Positions 36,860 through 50,000 of a DNA stretch of 64,000 bases are shown here, one piece after another. The translations under genes were made by a program, and so were the position numbers. Numbering within the stretch: position 1 is the first letter of the stretch; each line of letters begins with the position of its first letter. Source of the DNA: Cardiocondyla obscurior (Eukaryota > Arthropoda > Insecta > Hymenoptera > Formicidae). Location: contig NC_091864.1 of assembly GCF_019399895.1 (NCBI RefSeq), positions 660,001 to 724,000 on the forward strand, in the 5' to 3' direction. The notes beneath the pieces are model-generated. The model worked only from the letters and a program-made list of their open reading frames with translations. It was not told the origin of the DNA and did not search any database.

Positions 36860-39800
36860 CGGTAAACATTATGCAACAATCGATATTAAAATTTATATAA
36901 AAAAAAAAAAGAAAAAAATCTCACAAAGAGCTGATTATCTTCACTTGTAAAGGGGTCATTTGTGGAAGGGCCGGGCAATTTTGTCGATACGTAATCGCCG
37001 CAATGAAGTTTGCCTCGCGGGAGATATAGCTACGGGCGCAACATTAACGGGCCGCTTTTCCCGTCACAAAAGGGAGGTCCCGTCGCAGTGCGGCGCGGCA
37101 TGACAGAACGGCAGAAGCGCGGAAGAAAAGGCGGAATTCCGGTGCGAGCCGGAATCCGGCGATAATTTGTCGCGGGATTACCATCGTCGTCCGACGGCGC
37201 GTGAAATAATAGTATGCTCATAGTTTAATATGAAATAAATCCAGGCTCGCGCCACGTGCACACTAACGTGCACTCCCGTTCTTTCTCCTTCTTTCGGCGA
37301 CGTATCAGGACGGGGGAGATAATTCCAGGACGGCATAACTCGCATAATTACGATTTAATACGTTTTAATATATTTTTGTTAAGCTCGGCCGGATTATGCA
37401 GATGACGCAATTTGCGATTGCACCTAGGAATGCGCCAGCGGAATTATTACGCAGATTTTTCTTCTTAAAAGAACGACGGCTGGGTAAAGATTCAGGCGGC
37501 GGGTATAAAGTTACGGAAATTCATAGTTGGAAACTCAAATTTGGCAGCGCCCAATTAATATACAATTATATTTCGTGTCGTTAGGGCGTATCTATATAGT
37601 AATGGCGTGTTTAATTAATGAGCTCGTGCATATAACTAAATTTTCTCGCGAGTGTGCCGTTTATTCGGAGTACTTCGCGCGGCGGACGTGAATACCTGTA
37701 AGAGTTAGCCGTTTATTTTCGCAGAAAAATTATTAATCAGCCCGTAACTCGTTGATAATTAATTAATAAAACACGGGCAATCTCAAGAGAAGGTTTGTTC
37801 GAGATTGGGGGTCTGAATTACGAGTCGGGGTCGGGAGTGGAAGTCTTGGTAGAGCCATCAAAAGTGGGAAAAGAGCTCGTAGGTTCGGTTCCTGGCAAAA
37901 GGAGGAGTGAAACTGCACCTCGGGCGAGCCGGGAGAACGACCGAAACAGTGGCCTCGAATCCTTCGCGCAAAAGAGGGATGAGCAGGGTTGCGGCGTTTG
38001 CGCTGACGGTAGCTGAGGAAAGGGTGCGCCAAGGGTGAGGGGGTGACTTTCAAGTGGTAGGGATGAACGTGTAGGTGGTGTACAGTCAGGGTGGGAGCGA
38101 ATAGGGAAAGGCGTGGAATCGGTGGAGGCAGTCAGTGGCTCGCCGCGCGCCACAACGACGGCCGGACATCGGCGTTAACTCTTTCCACTTGCCGAACGTG
38201 CCGTCCAATCGTTCGTGAGATCAATCTTTCACTTCTTTAAGCTGTGCGCGGATACCGTTTCTATCGGCGTGTAAACAAGCTCTCACGTTCTTCATCTACG
38301 CGTACCGAAGTGGTTTCCTACTTTTTTATCTCTTTTTTTTCTTTCTTTCTTTCTAATGTGCTTTGTGACGCGATTCGCCAATTGCATTATGTTGAACAGG
38401 AATCTCCGAACGATAGGAACGATAATCTGTGTAATATGAGAGCTCGCTCGAGCACAGATGTCTTATCGAGAACTCCTCGGCGTCGATGAAGCGTGTTCAA
38501 TGCCCAGTTTTGTTGGCTTGATCGAGCGACGACCTCCAGTCGAGTGTGCTGGAGAGATGCTCTCGGTGTTGCGCCCCGTGATCAGTGAGGATAATCTATC
38601 TCGTGCGTGCTGAATTTTGTGCCGATCTCGACGGGCCGGGTATAGAATTCGAAGTGGTACTTTTTTTTTCTTTTTTGCGCGAGCTTGTATTACTTAGAAT
38701 CGAAATTGATGTATAAAAATTCGGGAAACGAGACTCATTAAAAAAAGAGGAAGTGCTTCACATGCAAAATGATTGATTAATTAACTTTCCACCGGTCAGA
38801 TATTTTATTGTAATAAAAGCTTGCGCGTAAAAAAAAAAAAAAAAACTATTGCTTCGTTTGTGAGCGCGTGTGCGGGAAATTCTTGGGAGAGTTTTTTTTT
38901 CACGATTTTGTTTTACCTGACCATACAGGTCCACAATTTCCAGGAGCAATTTTTTGAATTAAAAGACTTGAATATACAACGAGCCGAATCGACCGCTTTA
39001 GTGATAACAGTGTAAAAGTAAGGGAGTGCCCGGCAGGGATTTTTATCCGTATGCGATTAGCCTTGCGCCTGGATAACGAGCGCGAGGGTGTGATTTTCTC
39101 GCCGATAATTGGCTCACGTGACACATGTGTGACACGAGAAAGCGCCGAAAGGAAGGTAACGTAAATGAAATCGAAACGCGTTTAGAGGAGAATTTTTCTT
39201 TCGCGAAAATTTTTATCCCACCCGATTTTTGCGAAACACCCCAGTTACTGATGCTGTTGGCAACTGCTCCGAAATGAAAAATGATATGTTACAGAGTCTA
39301 AAAATTGAAACACGAAATGCCGTAACTGTCCGATTATCATGGACTGTCGCGCTCTTCCAATCGAAGAAAACTCATATCTACTCCCGAAAGTCCTATACAA
39401 TGTAATTGCTGCAAGAGAGACAGAGGCAAGCTCGTATCGATTAAATTTATATTTTTTTTAGAAAAAAAAAAATTAAAAAACTCCTTATTAAGTATATTTA
39501 AAATTATAATAATGAAGGAACAAAACATATAAATAAAAAGCGTAGCAGGCTAAAATGTACGCGAACCGTACGCGAACTAATCGCTTCGCGATCATCGACG
39601 CGATTCTTTTGCGAAGTAAATTTAATCGACTTACTTTAATCCGTCCGATAATCGGATTAGAAATAAATCTCAATTAATAAACGCGCGGTGCAACTAGTCG
39701 CGGTATTTGCGATCGGCAGTACGTGCATTCCCGTCGCGAATCATTATTCCCACATTGCGTTTTACGTGTCCACCGTTTTATTTAGGGCGCCGTGCATATC

Positions 39801-42800
39801 CCGTGGAAAAGGGGAGAGAAGTAGAAGAAGAAGTTGTTACTTCCGGACGTAAAACTGTTGCACCGCGGGCGTAATGGAACTGCGGCTGCGCGCGCGGGGG
39901 ACGTGTCTCGTCTCTCCTTTTCTCTTCGGGAACAAGTCGGGGTCCGCGTCGAAAGTTAAGCGAATTCCCGGAACATCGTAACGAGAAAACAGACGGAGCG
40001 TGAGCAAGAAACCGTCGCCCTTTGTTTTCGCGGCTCGTACGAAATGTCGCGCCATTGTCCCGACGGTGGAAAAGCGACGTCGGGCGAAGCTCGAAGTATT
40101 TTCATGGGACAACATCGAAAGCGCCGCTCCATAAAAGACGTCACCCCGCTCTTCGTTCTCCACGTTGGAATATTTATTCTCTTGCTCCGCAAGTGTAAAT
40201 CTGTCCCTACCTCTCTTTCTAGCTCTCCGTTTCCTACGCGGATCGGCCGAGCGAAGTTTTCGACAATTTGCGCGACGCAAGCCGGCGTAAGCGGGAAGAA
40301 AAGCGATTTTAGATCTTTATACAATTCAAGACTGCGGGAGGGTAATTGTTTGCAATTCCGGCACTGCGAATAATTACGGATGCGGCGGGTTGTGTCGTCG
40401 CAATTCCCGTATTGCATTTGTTACTTCGTTACGGCTCTCTCGTGTAACGTATTAGCGCTGTTTACGGGAATCGTTGCTTAGATGTAAAGTGTAGAAAATG
40501 TCGTTTCCTTTCGACGGGAAATCGCCGGGGTATCCGGTAATAAAATGCCCTCAGCGGAATGCACGTGGCGGGCGCGAACCGAGGTGAAGACAAACGAAGC
40601 TTTTCCGCGTTCAATAAAACTAAAGTAGCGCGGCGATAAATGTCCAATAATCCCACCCTTCTCAGTCGTAATAAAGTGGACCGTTCGAGGGAAGCGCGGG
40701 GCATTTATGAAAAACGCCGTCGTCGGTACCTTTTTGGCGCGGAAGGAGCGAAAAATCGCGGAATAGTAAGGGGGAGAAAAAAAAAAAAATTGAAGGAGAG
40801 GACGATTTCTCTTACTTGCCGTCATTTTCTTCGTCTGACACTGTTCGGCAGTTTCGTCACGCGTGCGATCGAACGAACAAAACGTGTTCGACGGACACAA
40901 TTGGTTGGTGTAACGATTTTTATGGCCAACTCTCGGAAGAACGATCAGCCAAATAAATTGCTGGCATACGCGATAAAAAAAAAAAAAAAAAAAATAGAGC
41001 GTCTGCCGTAGGTGGCGGGGAAATGGGAATAGAAAAAACGAGACGACGGGGCAATGGAATAGCGGTGGACCGGCACGGGGCCGACGGGCGAGACGGAGGA
41101 AACGGGAGAGATATCGCAGTTCGGGGCGAGTTTGGCAAAGTTGACGGGCGATATTACGGAGCGGGCGTGAAAAACGAGCGGGACATAAAAAAAAAAATCA
41201 TCCCTGGCCTCTTTGTCCGCCCCTACAATTGGGGTCGGCAGGTCAGCCACTTGATAAAAGGGAAAAGAAAAAAAAAAAAAAAAAGAGAAAGAATGAGAGA
41301 GATATCCAGTTAGTCTTCTGCGCTCTTTATCGTTCTAATTACGGTGCCGGGCTAACGCGACAACGGGCGATTGAAGCAAACGGTGATCGCGATAACGGCT
41401 TAACGGACGGTCGAGAGATTTGTGAAAATTTAATTGCGCGAAATCCGCTGCCCGAATTTCATGAAACGCATTTGAAGCCGACTTATCGTACCGAATGTTT
41501 GCTTACTGATACAATATTCATGATGTTATATCGGTATATATATTTATCCCTCTATAACATGCCGCTTGCCAAATAGCTCACGGTGGAAGAATTTTCAGCG
41601 CTGATATGGACGTTTGTACGTATAATTAAACTAATTGGGCGGCACCAGCAGCGCTTTGCTTCATTATAACGTTGGATAATTCCGGTCGGCCATACATCCG
41701 CGTTCAATCGAATATTGCTTTTATGACATTTGTTGTGCTAATTCGTCGCGTTTCTCGAATTATCAGTTTATCCTCCGGTCTATATATTTGTAGGCAAATG
41801 TACGTACAATTTTATATCGACGCGTGTAAAAGCAGACGTTAAATATCCAATCGTCTGACCAATGCCCCGTCAATATTTCCAAGTATTTCGACAAAATAAA
41901 GCCGTAACATAAATGTTGCATTTCGATGGCACTACAAAAAGTTATATATTATAAAAAAAATATATATATGTACTCGCAAAACATTTGTAAAGATTATCTT
42001 TGTAAAGATCAGAATTTAAATCACAAATATTAATTGTAGAATAAAGTTTTTTGTCAAACGTTTTTTTTTTTTTTTCCCCCGAATTGATTATTTTATAACG
42101 ATTTAATTAATATTCATCTGTTATTCAGAAAAGTGACAATTAATTGCATAAATTCAGGTAATCGATACGAGTGCGACCGGTGGAGCCAGTAACGGGAATA
42201 TTCATTCAATTCTATTCCATCGTCGAATCGGATTAGAGGCATTAGCGGAAAACGTTGTCCGTCTAACAAGCTACGATTAGACCTCCTTTCGCGTCCTGTC
42301 GCGGTGACATCCTTCGAATTGGGTCTCGTTATCTGCGCTTCAATATCTTGCGGCCGCTTGATACAAATGCATACGTATTTGCGCGGCGCGAAACTAATTC
42401 CGTGTCCATGGGTTTGCCACAAACGCGCAAATTTGTAGGAACTGATATTCGTCGGATATGCAAATCGTTGATCGGTCCCACTGATCTTGCTCGAGAACCG
42501 GTAAGCTGCGCGGGTTCGAGCAACAGTTTTTGAATTCCGCTGAATATTCTCTCTTACTCCTATCTTTTTTTTTTGTTTCTCTTCCTCTATTTCTCTTACT
42601 TTTTATCGGTACATTGTTAAACGGTTCGAATGCAGTTTCACGAAATGCAATAAATTGTAAGAAACCTCGCTGGTTTTGTAATTCGTCGAACAATATGTCT
42701 CTTTCTCCTCTCCCTCGCTTTGCGGATCTTTTTCTCCTTAACGCAACTTGGCTTCGCGTCTTCGAATAACGAGGAAAGAATACGCGTAAAGTAAGCTGAG

Positions 42801-43997
42801 AAATCTACATCTCTTGCACGTTTTCGCCGCGCGCGATTCAAGAGAACCGGGAGAACGCGCGTAACGGTACCTTTCAGGATTTCTGCTCTTTAATGATATA
42901 TTGTGAGGCAAATTTGAAGTTTCTCGACCCTTTGAGGAGCGCTTTCTTTACCCGGTCGTCGGATCGTTTTTCCGTTTCTCGGCATCGCGCCGCGCGTATA
43001 ACACAATAATCCGCCGCGGTGAAGGACCGACCGTCTGCCAGGGAGTCGAGGATGCGCCGGAGATTGAACCGCACCCCGAATGAACTACGGTTCTTGCGCA
43101 AGTTTATTCAACAAACAACCAATCAGGATGCCACCCTCTCCTGCGAGCGATTTAAAAAGTTAATCCGTCAAAAGCAATTCCGTTTCTCTGTTCCTGTCAC
43201 GGTGCGCGATCTCGTCCGCCGCTCTTCGTAAACTTCCAATCGATTCCGCGCACCGGTTCCGGAGTAAGCTAAATATTTATCAACGTAGCGGACGGAAAAT
43301 GCGTTATTTAAATGCGCCGCTGCCTAAACGAATCGACTACGAGCATCGACGTGTACGCGTGTTCTGGCGCGTAACACGAGAGTGCCGCACGCGGCCCGGA
43401 AGCGTTTCGTGTCCGCGAAGTGTCCGTGTCACGTCACGCTGAATTCACCGTAAATTGAAAAACAGGGTCAATCCGGCTCGATCGAATGAGGGGAAAACTT
43501 TGCTAAAACCCCGAGCGGCGAAAAATCGTCGAAACTGTTAAAAAAGAAAAAGCGAACGGAACTTTATTTGCAGCTATTTATAAACAGAGGCGCGGGATAT
43601 TCGTTCTAAGCCGCTTCCGGCGGAAAGCCGGGATCCCCCTTATAATCGACTTTGTCGCTGAAGATATCCCGCGGACTCGAACGAGAGGCGGGCGCGCGGG
43701 GGATAAATTTGTAAAGTTAATCCGACAAATTTCACGAGCAACGAGACCGGGATTTGCAAATTTGAACCGCTCGAGTTTCACGAGGATCGTAATTATTCCT
43801 GCTGGAGCGTCAAGACTGATTACAATGGCCCCGTGGTGGCTCTAATTCAACTGGATCTCCTTGAAGAGAACGTTGTCCCGAGAACGACAGCCCGGCCGCC
43901 GCTAATTTCGCAACATCCCCGTTATATTATTCTATCTCACGTCGTTATATGTCCTACTGCCCCGTGACCGTTTAAGAAAGTAAAAAGCAACGACGAT

Positions 43998-44023
43998 AAA
44001 AAAAAAAAAAAAAAAAAAAAAAA
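43998..44023. repeat. Poly(A) tract (26)
   Basis: Uninterrupted A run followed by an AAG/AGAAA-rich stretch to about 44060. Confidence 0.9.
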
Positions 44024-47000
44024 TAAGAGAAATAAAAAAGATAAGAAAAAGAAAGGAGTTGAAATAAAACTTCGGTTCCTTGCGACGCGTATTTGCGCAT
44101 TCCCGACATTGTTGACTCCGGGATACGGACGGAATTATTTAAATCGAGTTCGGGCGACGTTTCTCGAGAGAAGCGATCCTTTCCTCGTTGTAAATTTCTG
44201 GCGAATAATATATGTGCGCCGTGCCAACGGAATATTCAACGTCACGGAGGCGAGGGAGATCGGAACTTTCGTCATATCCTTCCCGAGCTGTAACTTACGG
44301 GGCGGGCGAAACGCGGGCCGGAAAAATCCTGGGAAACGCGAAGAAAGCGGGAACCGCGGCGCGAGGGAAGGGAGAGATATAGGGAACAGCGAGTCGGCGG
44401 GGCCAGGGGAATAACGAGAAGTGAGGAAACATGGAATGGAGATGAAAGAGCCGAATGAAAAAGAGTGTCTCGTGCACTCTGGAGACAACCGAGGAAGAAA
44501 GATGTCTCCGGCATGCTCGGTCGACGACGGCTAGCTAACCCGGGACTTTTAAATTCCACGAGCTCCCGCGAAATTGCGCCGAATGCTGAAAGGATATGTG
44601 AATACTTGGTCATTTTTGGCTTCCCCGGGAAAGTTGGTTTAATTAAATGTTTGCGGTCCGGCTTGGGACGTTGTCGCCGCGAGAATTACTGCGCGCGAGT
44701 GCCCTCGTTGCGCCAACGGCGGATGAATATGCGACGGGAATTTTCCCAGTGATATTTGGAAGAGCGCCGCGCTGCGCCAAGGATACACGGGGACGATCCC
44801 AGAAGTCATTTGCCTCAGCGGTCGGGACCTCACGACGTATTCAAAGAGAAATTAAGCGCGTCAGCTAAGCAGATCTCGCACCGTGATAGTATCATCCAGA
44901 GGATGTCCGAATAATAATGACGTAATTACGGCAAAACGATTCCGCATCGATATTTCAGAACGATGACAATCAACGTCATCTCGAATCCCGCGAGAAATTC
45001 GTAAATGGATGGAATTCCCATCGGTTGCCGCGCGCATTCTCCGCGTTACTGTCAGACCGTAAAAAGCAACGTTCGCCGTTCTTGTTGCCCGGATATTTGT
45101 TTCTCTGTGAAGGCTCTGTCGCGTAAAATCCTTCGATAGCCCGCTCGATGAATCACGGTGGGATAGAATCGGAATTCGAACGATGGCATTCGCGATTCTT
45201 TTTCGACGTTTCTTTTGATTTCGCGCTTCCACCGGGGCAGACGTGAGGCGCAGAAAATCACGGTAACCACACACGCCGCACGAAACGAAGGCGGGTTGAG
45301 TTCGAAAGGCAAGAATTTGCCGGCGGATTTGTTCGCGGATCTAATTTGCGATTTAGATCGGGGAAGATATTTATGACTCGCGCGGGTGAGGGAGGAGACG
45401 TCGATATTCCTCGGGACACCTCGTTCTCGTATTTGCATGCCGGAATGAATAAATACGCGGATAGATCCTCGAACAGAGGCGACGGCGAGTAACTGGCCGT
45501 TCTCCTCCGTCGTCGCCGTGAATCTTGGTACCCAAGGTAAATATAAATATGCGAGGAGCGACGGAGGAAATTAAATTAAATCTACGGAGCGTAAGAATTA
45601 AGTTATATATACGTGACGTTCGGCAAAATAATTTTTACCAGAGAAAAACGGAAGTTAAATTCAAACTTATTAATATTACCTTTCGGTAAAAAAAAAAAAA
45701 AGATCTTCGTTATTTTTATACATGTTTCTGAAAGTAATCACTACGCGAGTACTATTCACGCGCATTTAAAACAAAATTTGCATCCGGTAATTTGAGATGA
45801 ACGATTTACTCAGGATTGAATAAAGCAGGCGTGTCAGTGTTGAGCGGAAATATGAAGACGCGAACGAACTCTGATGAAGTTTCCGACATAGGGCCGACTT
45901 ACACCTTTCTTTATACATTCCTTTTTAAGGAAACTTCCTTCTCTTTAATGTTACAAGCCCCCGCTGCCTTGAGTTTTGAAAGTTCATTCCTCCGCCCGTC
46001 TTGTTTCACGTCAGGGCTATCCAAGATCGCGACCAAGACGGGGGCGAGTTGTAAGGCCAAGTGGAAGTTTAATAACATTTCTATAAAACATGCTTTACTC
46101 GAGAAAGTTTGTAATAATATTTACCGCGCGTTGCAGCTTAATTTATGTCGTTCGCAAAGCACCGAAGCCCTTTAGGCGTTTTGTCACGTATAACTTCTTA
46201 AGAATCTTACTTTTTAATCAATCGCGATAAAAATACAAAATCAGCGAACATTATTTTATTACGAAAACCGTACGCGCGCCGCGACATACTTCAATTAATG
46301 ATATATTTATTTTTGACCTCGCTGACTTACGACTAGTATATTGCGATGAAATCAATGGCCGGACAGATTCAATCGCGATCGGAGGAACGTTTGTTGTTTT
46401 TCTTTTTCGCTTTTTTCTTGTTTGGGAGATTTTTTTTTTTTCTTTTTGTTTATCGGCTAACCGCACGGACCGACGAGAGTTTTATCGTCGCGCGTTATTC
46501 CGGTTGAAATGCCGCGCCGTGTTGGATACACCTCGGCTTTTATTGAACGGAATCTGTATCGGCGGTGCGCACCAAGCTGGCGCGACACGTCCCGCGGGGG
46601 TCCGCTTTCGGAAACGAGGGCCCCGCATACCGACCTAATAGCCAAGCAGTTTCCGGTGTGTTTTGGCGACAAGTATCAGCCGCGGGCGGCTGTCGGATCG
46701 GACGCCTGTGTCGGAACGTGTTCGACAACGGGGCAGTGATCCGGGTCTAATCTCTCTTCGATCCGATACGTCGCGAAACGTGGTGGCGCGACTGCAAGTT
46801 TGCGAATTGTTTCACGCTGTAGTCCGTAAGCCGGGCTACGATACAAACACGCATACGCGTCGATACATCGCTAATCCTTCCCGTCTTTTCATCACGCGGA
46901 AAATTCGACGCGGCGAAATCTCCTCGCGGGCGATTAGCCCTACTTTGTGCCGCGTAAAAAATAATAACGCTGGCGCTTCGGAGTCGCGACCGAAATGTAA

Positions 47001-50000
47001 TTTCGTTAATCGGGGTCGTTTGATCGAGCCGTCTCGTGTTTATCGAGTGTCGCAATATCTAATATGGATCGCGTCGACGACGAAAGTAGGACGCCTGCGA
47101 CGGTACTAGGTCCACCCTCGCTGCGTGGATGCACTTTTATTATTTTCCTCTCTCTTCCTTCCTTCCTTTTTTTTTTTTTTTTACTGCTATGGATACGTGA
47201 GCCACTGGTGTACCCAGGGTGCTTTATGATGTCGTTAAAAGCGTCGCCCCTATCTGCCGCGAGCGCATCCTGGAAATATCGCGCTCGCACGCTAGTCTCA
47301 AATTTACGTGCCGAAGACAACGATACGCGTTCGATAATTTTTCTCATCCATTCGCTCGGATAACATGTTTTTACGTGTCTTCTATCACGATACTTTATCT
47401 TGATTGGATACCACGTGTGTTAGATGTATAAAGTTAAAAACAAAAAGAGCGGGGCAAATATGGGTAAAACCAATAACAACTTGGAAGCAGAAGTTATGCA
47501 TTGACGCAAGCACGTATCGCTTGTTTGTCCGCGGCCGTAAATTTATTTAGAAAACTGTCGCAACACATCGCGATATTCTTTACAAGGAAAATGCATTAGG
47601 TCCGCGCGTTTTCAAAGATAAATGGACCTTCGGGCACGAATGTTTTTGAGAATTTGCGTGAGCCGAACTCTACGCAATTTCGTAGATCCGAGATCGACTG
47701 TGAAAATACGGCCCCGTGAGCCGGGATTCAGCCCGACGAATAGCGAGTATATTGTGGCGTGCTCGACGCGAGTACGGGAGAACAGAAAGAAACCCGCCCC
47801 AAATCCAATAAAAAGCTTATCTCTTGTTTAATTAATGGACAAATGGAAGGGAGATGTGTTTTTTAAACATTTAAATATCTGGTGTAGAGATGTAATAACA
47901 TCGATACGTGAATTGTTTGTTGAAAAATTTCTTTTTCACTCGGCTCGAGTGATTTTTCAATTGTTTCGAGAAATAATTAATCATTAGTACGGAGCGGTTT
48001 ATGCCGATTCCCGAGCGAAGCAAACGGGACGAATTACGAATAAACACCGGCGAACAGCGGTTCCCCTCAAATTGACGAATCGGCAAATAAATTGATTAGC
48101 GTTTGCACGTAATACCGTTTCGTAAGCTAACCCTTAGCTGGGCTGCAAGTACCGCGGGGGTTTGTACTTATGGGATTTAGATGGGACCGCGACGATGCCA
48201 TCGCCTCATTGTAATTCGAGCTCCACGTTGGAAGTTACTCCGTGTCGAATATCCAATGAGCCTTAAGCGTCTTAACTTTTCAAAGACCAAGAACTTCTTA
48301 GCATCGTCGAAGATCGTTTTACTACATATTCATACGCCCTTTTATAATAATTAAATAATGTACACCTTTCCTCCCTCATATTTACGCGCATTTTTGCGAA
48401 ATTGGCAGCGATGCAAATTTTTAAAAGAAAACAGAAGAGGATTGACGTTGCTATTAACGCGCCATGAATAATTCAGTTCAATCCTCTTTTATTCGCATTT
48501 ATTATTAAAGACATCTGCAGGTGTTCTTATTCTTACATTTTAAAAGTTTCAAGCAAGAATTTGTAATATCAGTTAATAATAGAAATTCTTATTATAAATG
48601 ATTAGTAGAAACTGTTGGAGAACAAAATCAGGATGTAAAAAAAATTTTCTAGGGTAGTAAAAAAAAAAAAAAAATGTCTAGGTACGTTTTGAAAACGTAG
48701 GACGTCGTTTCTTAAGTTTGATCATGGTTCCAATTTTTTTTTTTTTTCTGAAAATTTACCGTGCATTCGTAATGGTCAGTAATAAACTTTTATTAATTGA
48801 AAAATCCTGATACTATCGGTAGCATTCAGGCAGTCATTAAGGTCGGAATGTCATTATCCGTACGTCAAAAAAGTTAACCCATTAACATCCACCAACGCAC
48901 AATGCATTTCACAGGAGAACAATCGGAACTGTTTTCGAGATTTCAAAAATATCTATATTCTTTTTGTTGAAAACCTTGTATTTCCGGAACTAAATCGTTT
49001 ATGATCAAACTTTCCTTCGTAATATCATCTTGCATAAAAAGAATCATATTCTCTATAGAGAAAATGACTCTTTTTTTTTTAATAATAATAAACTGGCAAA
49101 ATAGTTGACGAGTATTTTACGACAGTTGTTAAAAAATACCGATGCTTCTCTTTTTCCGAACTCAAAGTTTAACAATGGAATCTAGTATAGAATTTCGCTG
49201 TTTCTCGAAAAAAAAAAAAAAATTTAACTTGTTCGCCGTCAATCACTCGATTTTTTTGAGTCGTGTACATTGTTCGGAAAGCTATCGGCGAAATCTCATC
49301 AGTCTTTCTTTGCTCGCGCGCGTTTCATTCATCATCATCACGCATCCGCGGCATCGTTCGAATCGTTAATTGCACCTGTAAACGCATCCTAATTGGAAAC
49401 CACCGGTCGTCAGGGGGAAATTCTATTGGGCATGCTACGCGGTTCTGCAACTGGACGCCCGTGTGCGCGTTACCCATATTGACGTCATATGACAATAGCT
49501 CGATATCCAGCTCACGTGAAAACAAACATCGCTTTTGCATTCCGCGCGCATCTCCACGGGAAATCTAATATCTCATCCGCAAGAATGTCGCTGTTTGCAT
49601 CGCATCGCCGGTCATTTGCGGATACCGTTAATAAATTCCACGTCCGAATGATTTTAATAGCGCACCGCGAGAATGAAGCTTTGTCGCTTCTAATTCAGAG
49701 GCGGCTCTCGTTCGGGCTCGTACGACGGAATAGCGGCAGCTTTTTAACTCGCGCGCTTTTAAGCCTCGATAACGCACGTAAATTATACCTGCGCGGACAT
49801 TATTTCTGGATATTTTTTTTGAATTATTTCCGAATAATGTTTTTCTATAACTCAATTTCGCGCACGTGCCTCTCGCGCGCGGCGAATATTAAATGATATT
49901 CCACCCAGAAAATCTACCTTCTGCCCGTGGAAGCTCCGACCGCCGCGTTTCACCGTCGTCGTGGATGACGTATGCCGTCTGGCGCGTCGAGAAGGGTCGT

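Noticed and set aside
39837..40417. Overlapping 147- and 153-codon minus-strand open frames
   Set aside because: Two frames plus one on the opposite strand are open together, typical of CpG-rich DNA with few stops rather than a gene.
48860..48930. TTAACCC-like start resembling a piggyBac-type terminal repeat
   Set aside because: No matching inverted end with TTAA and no transposase frame were found.
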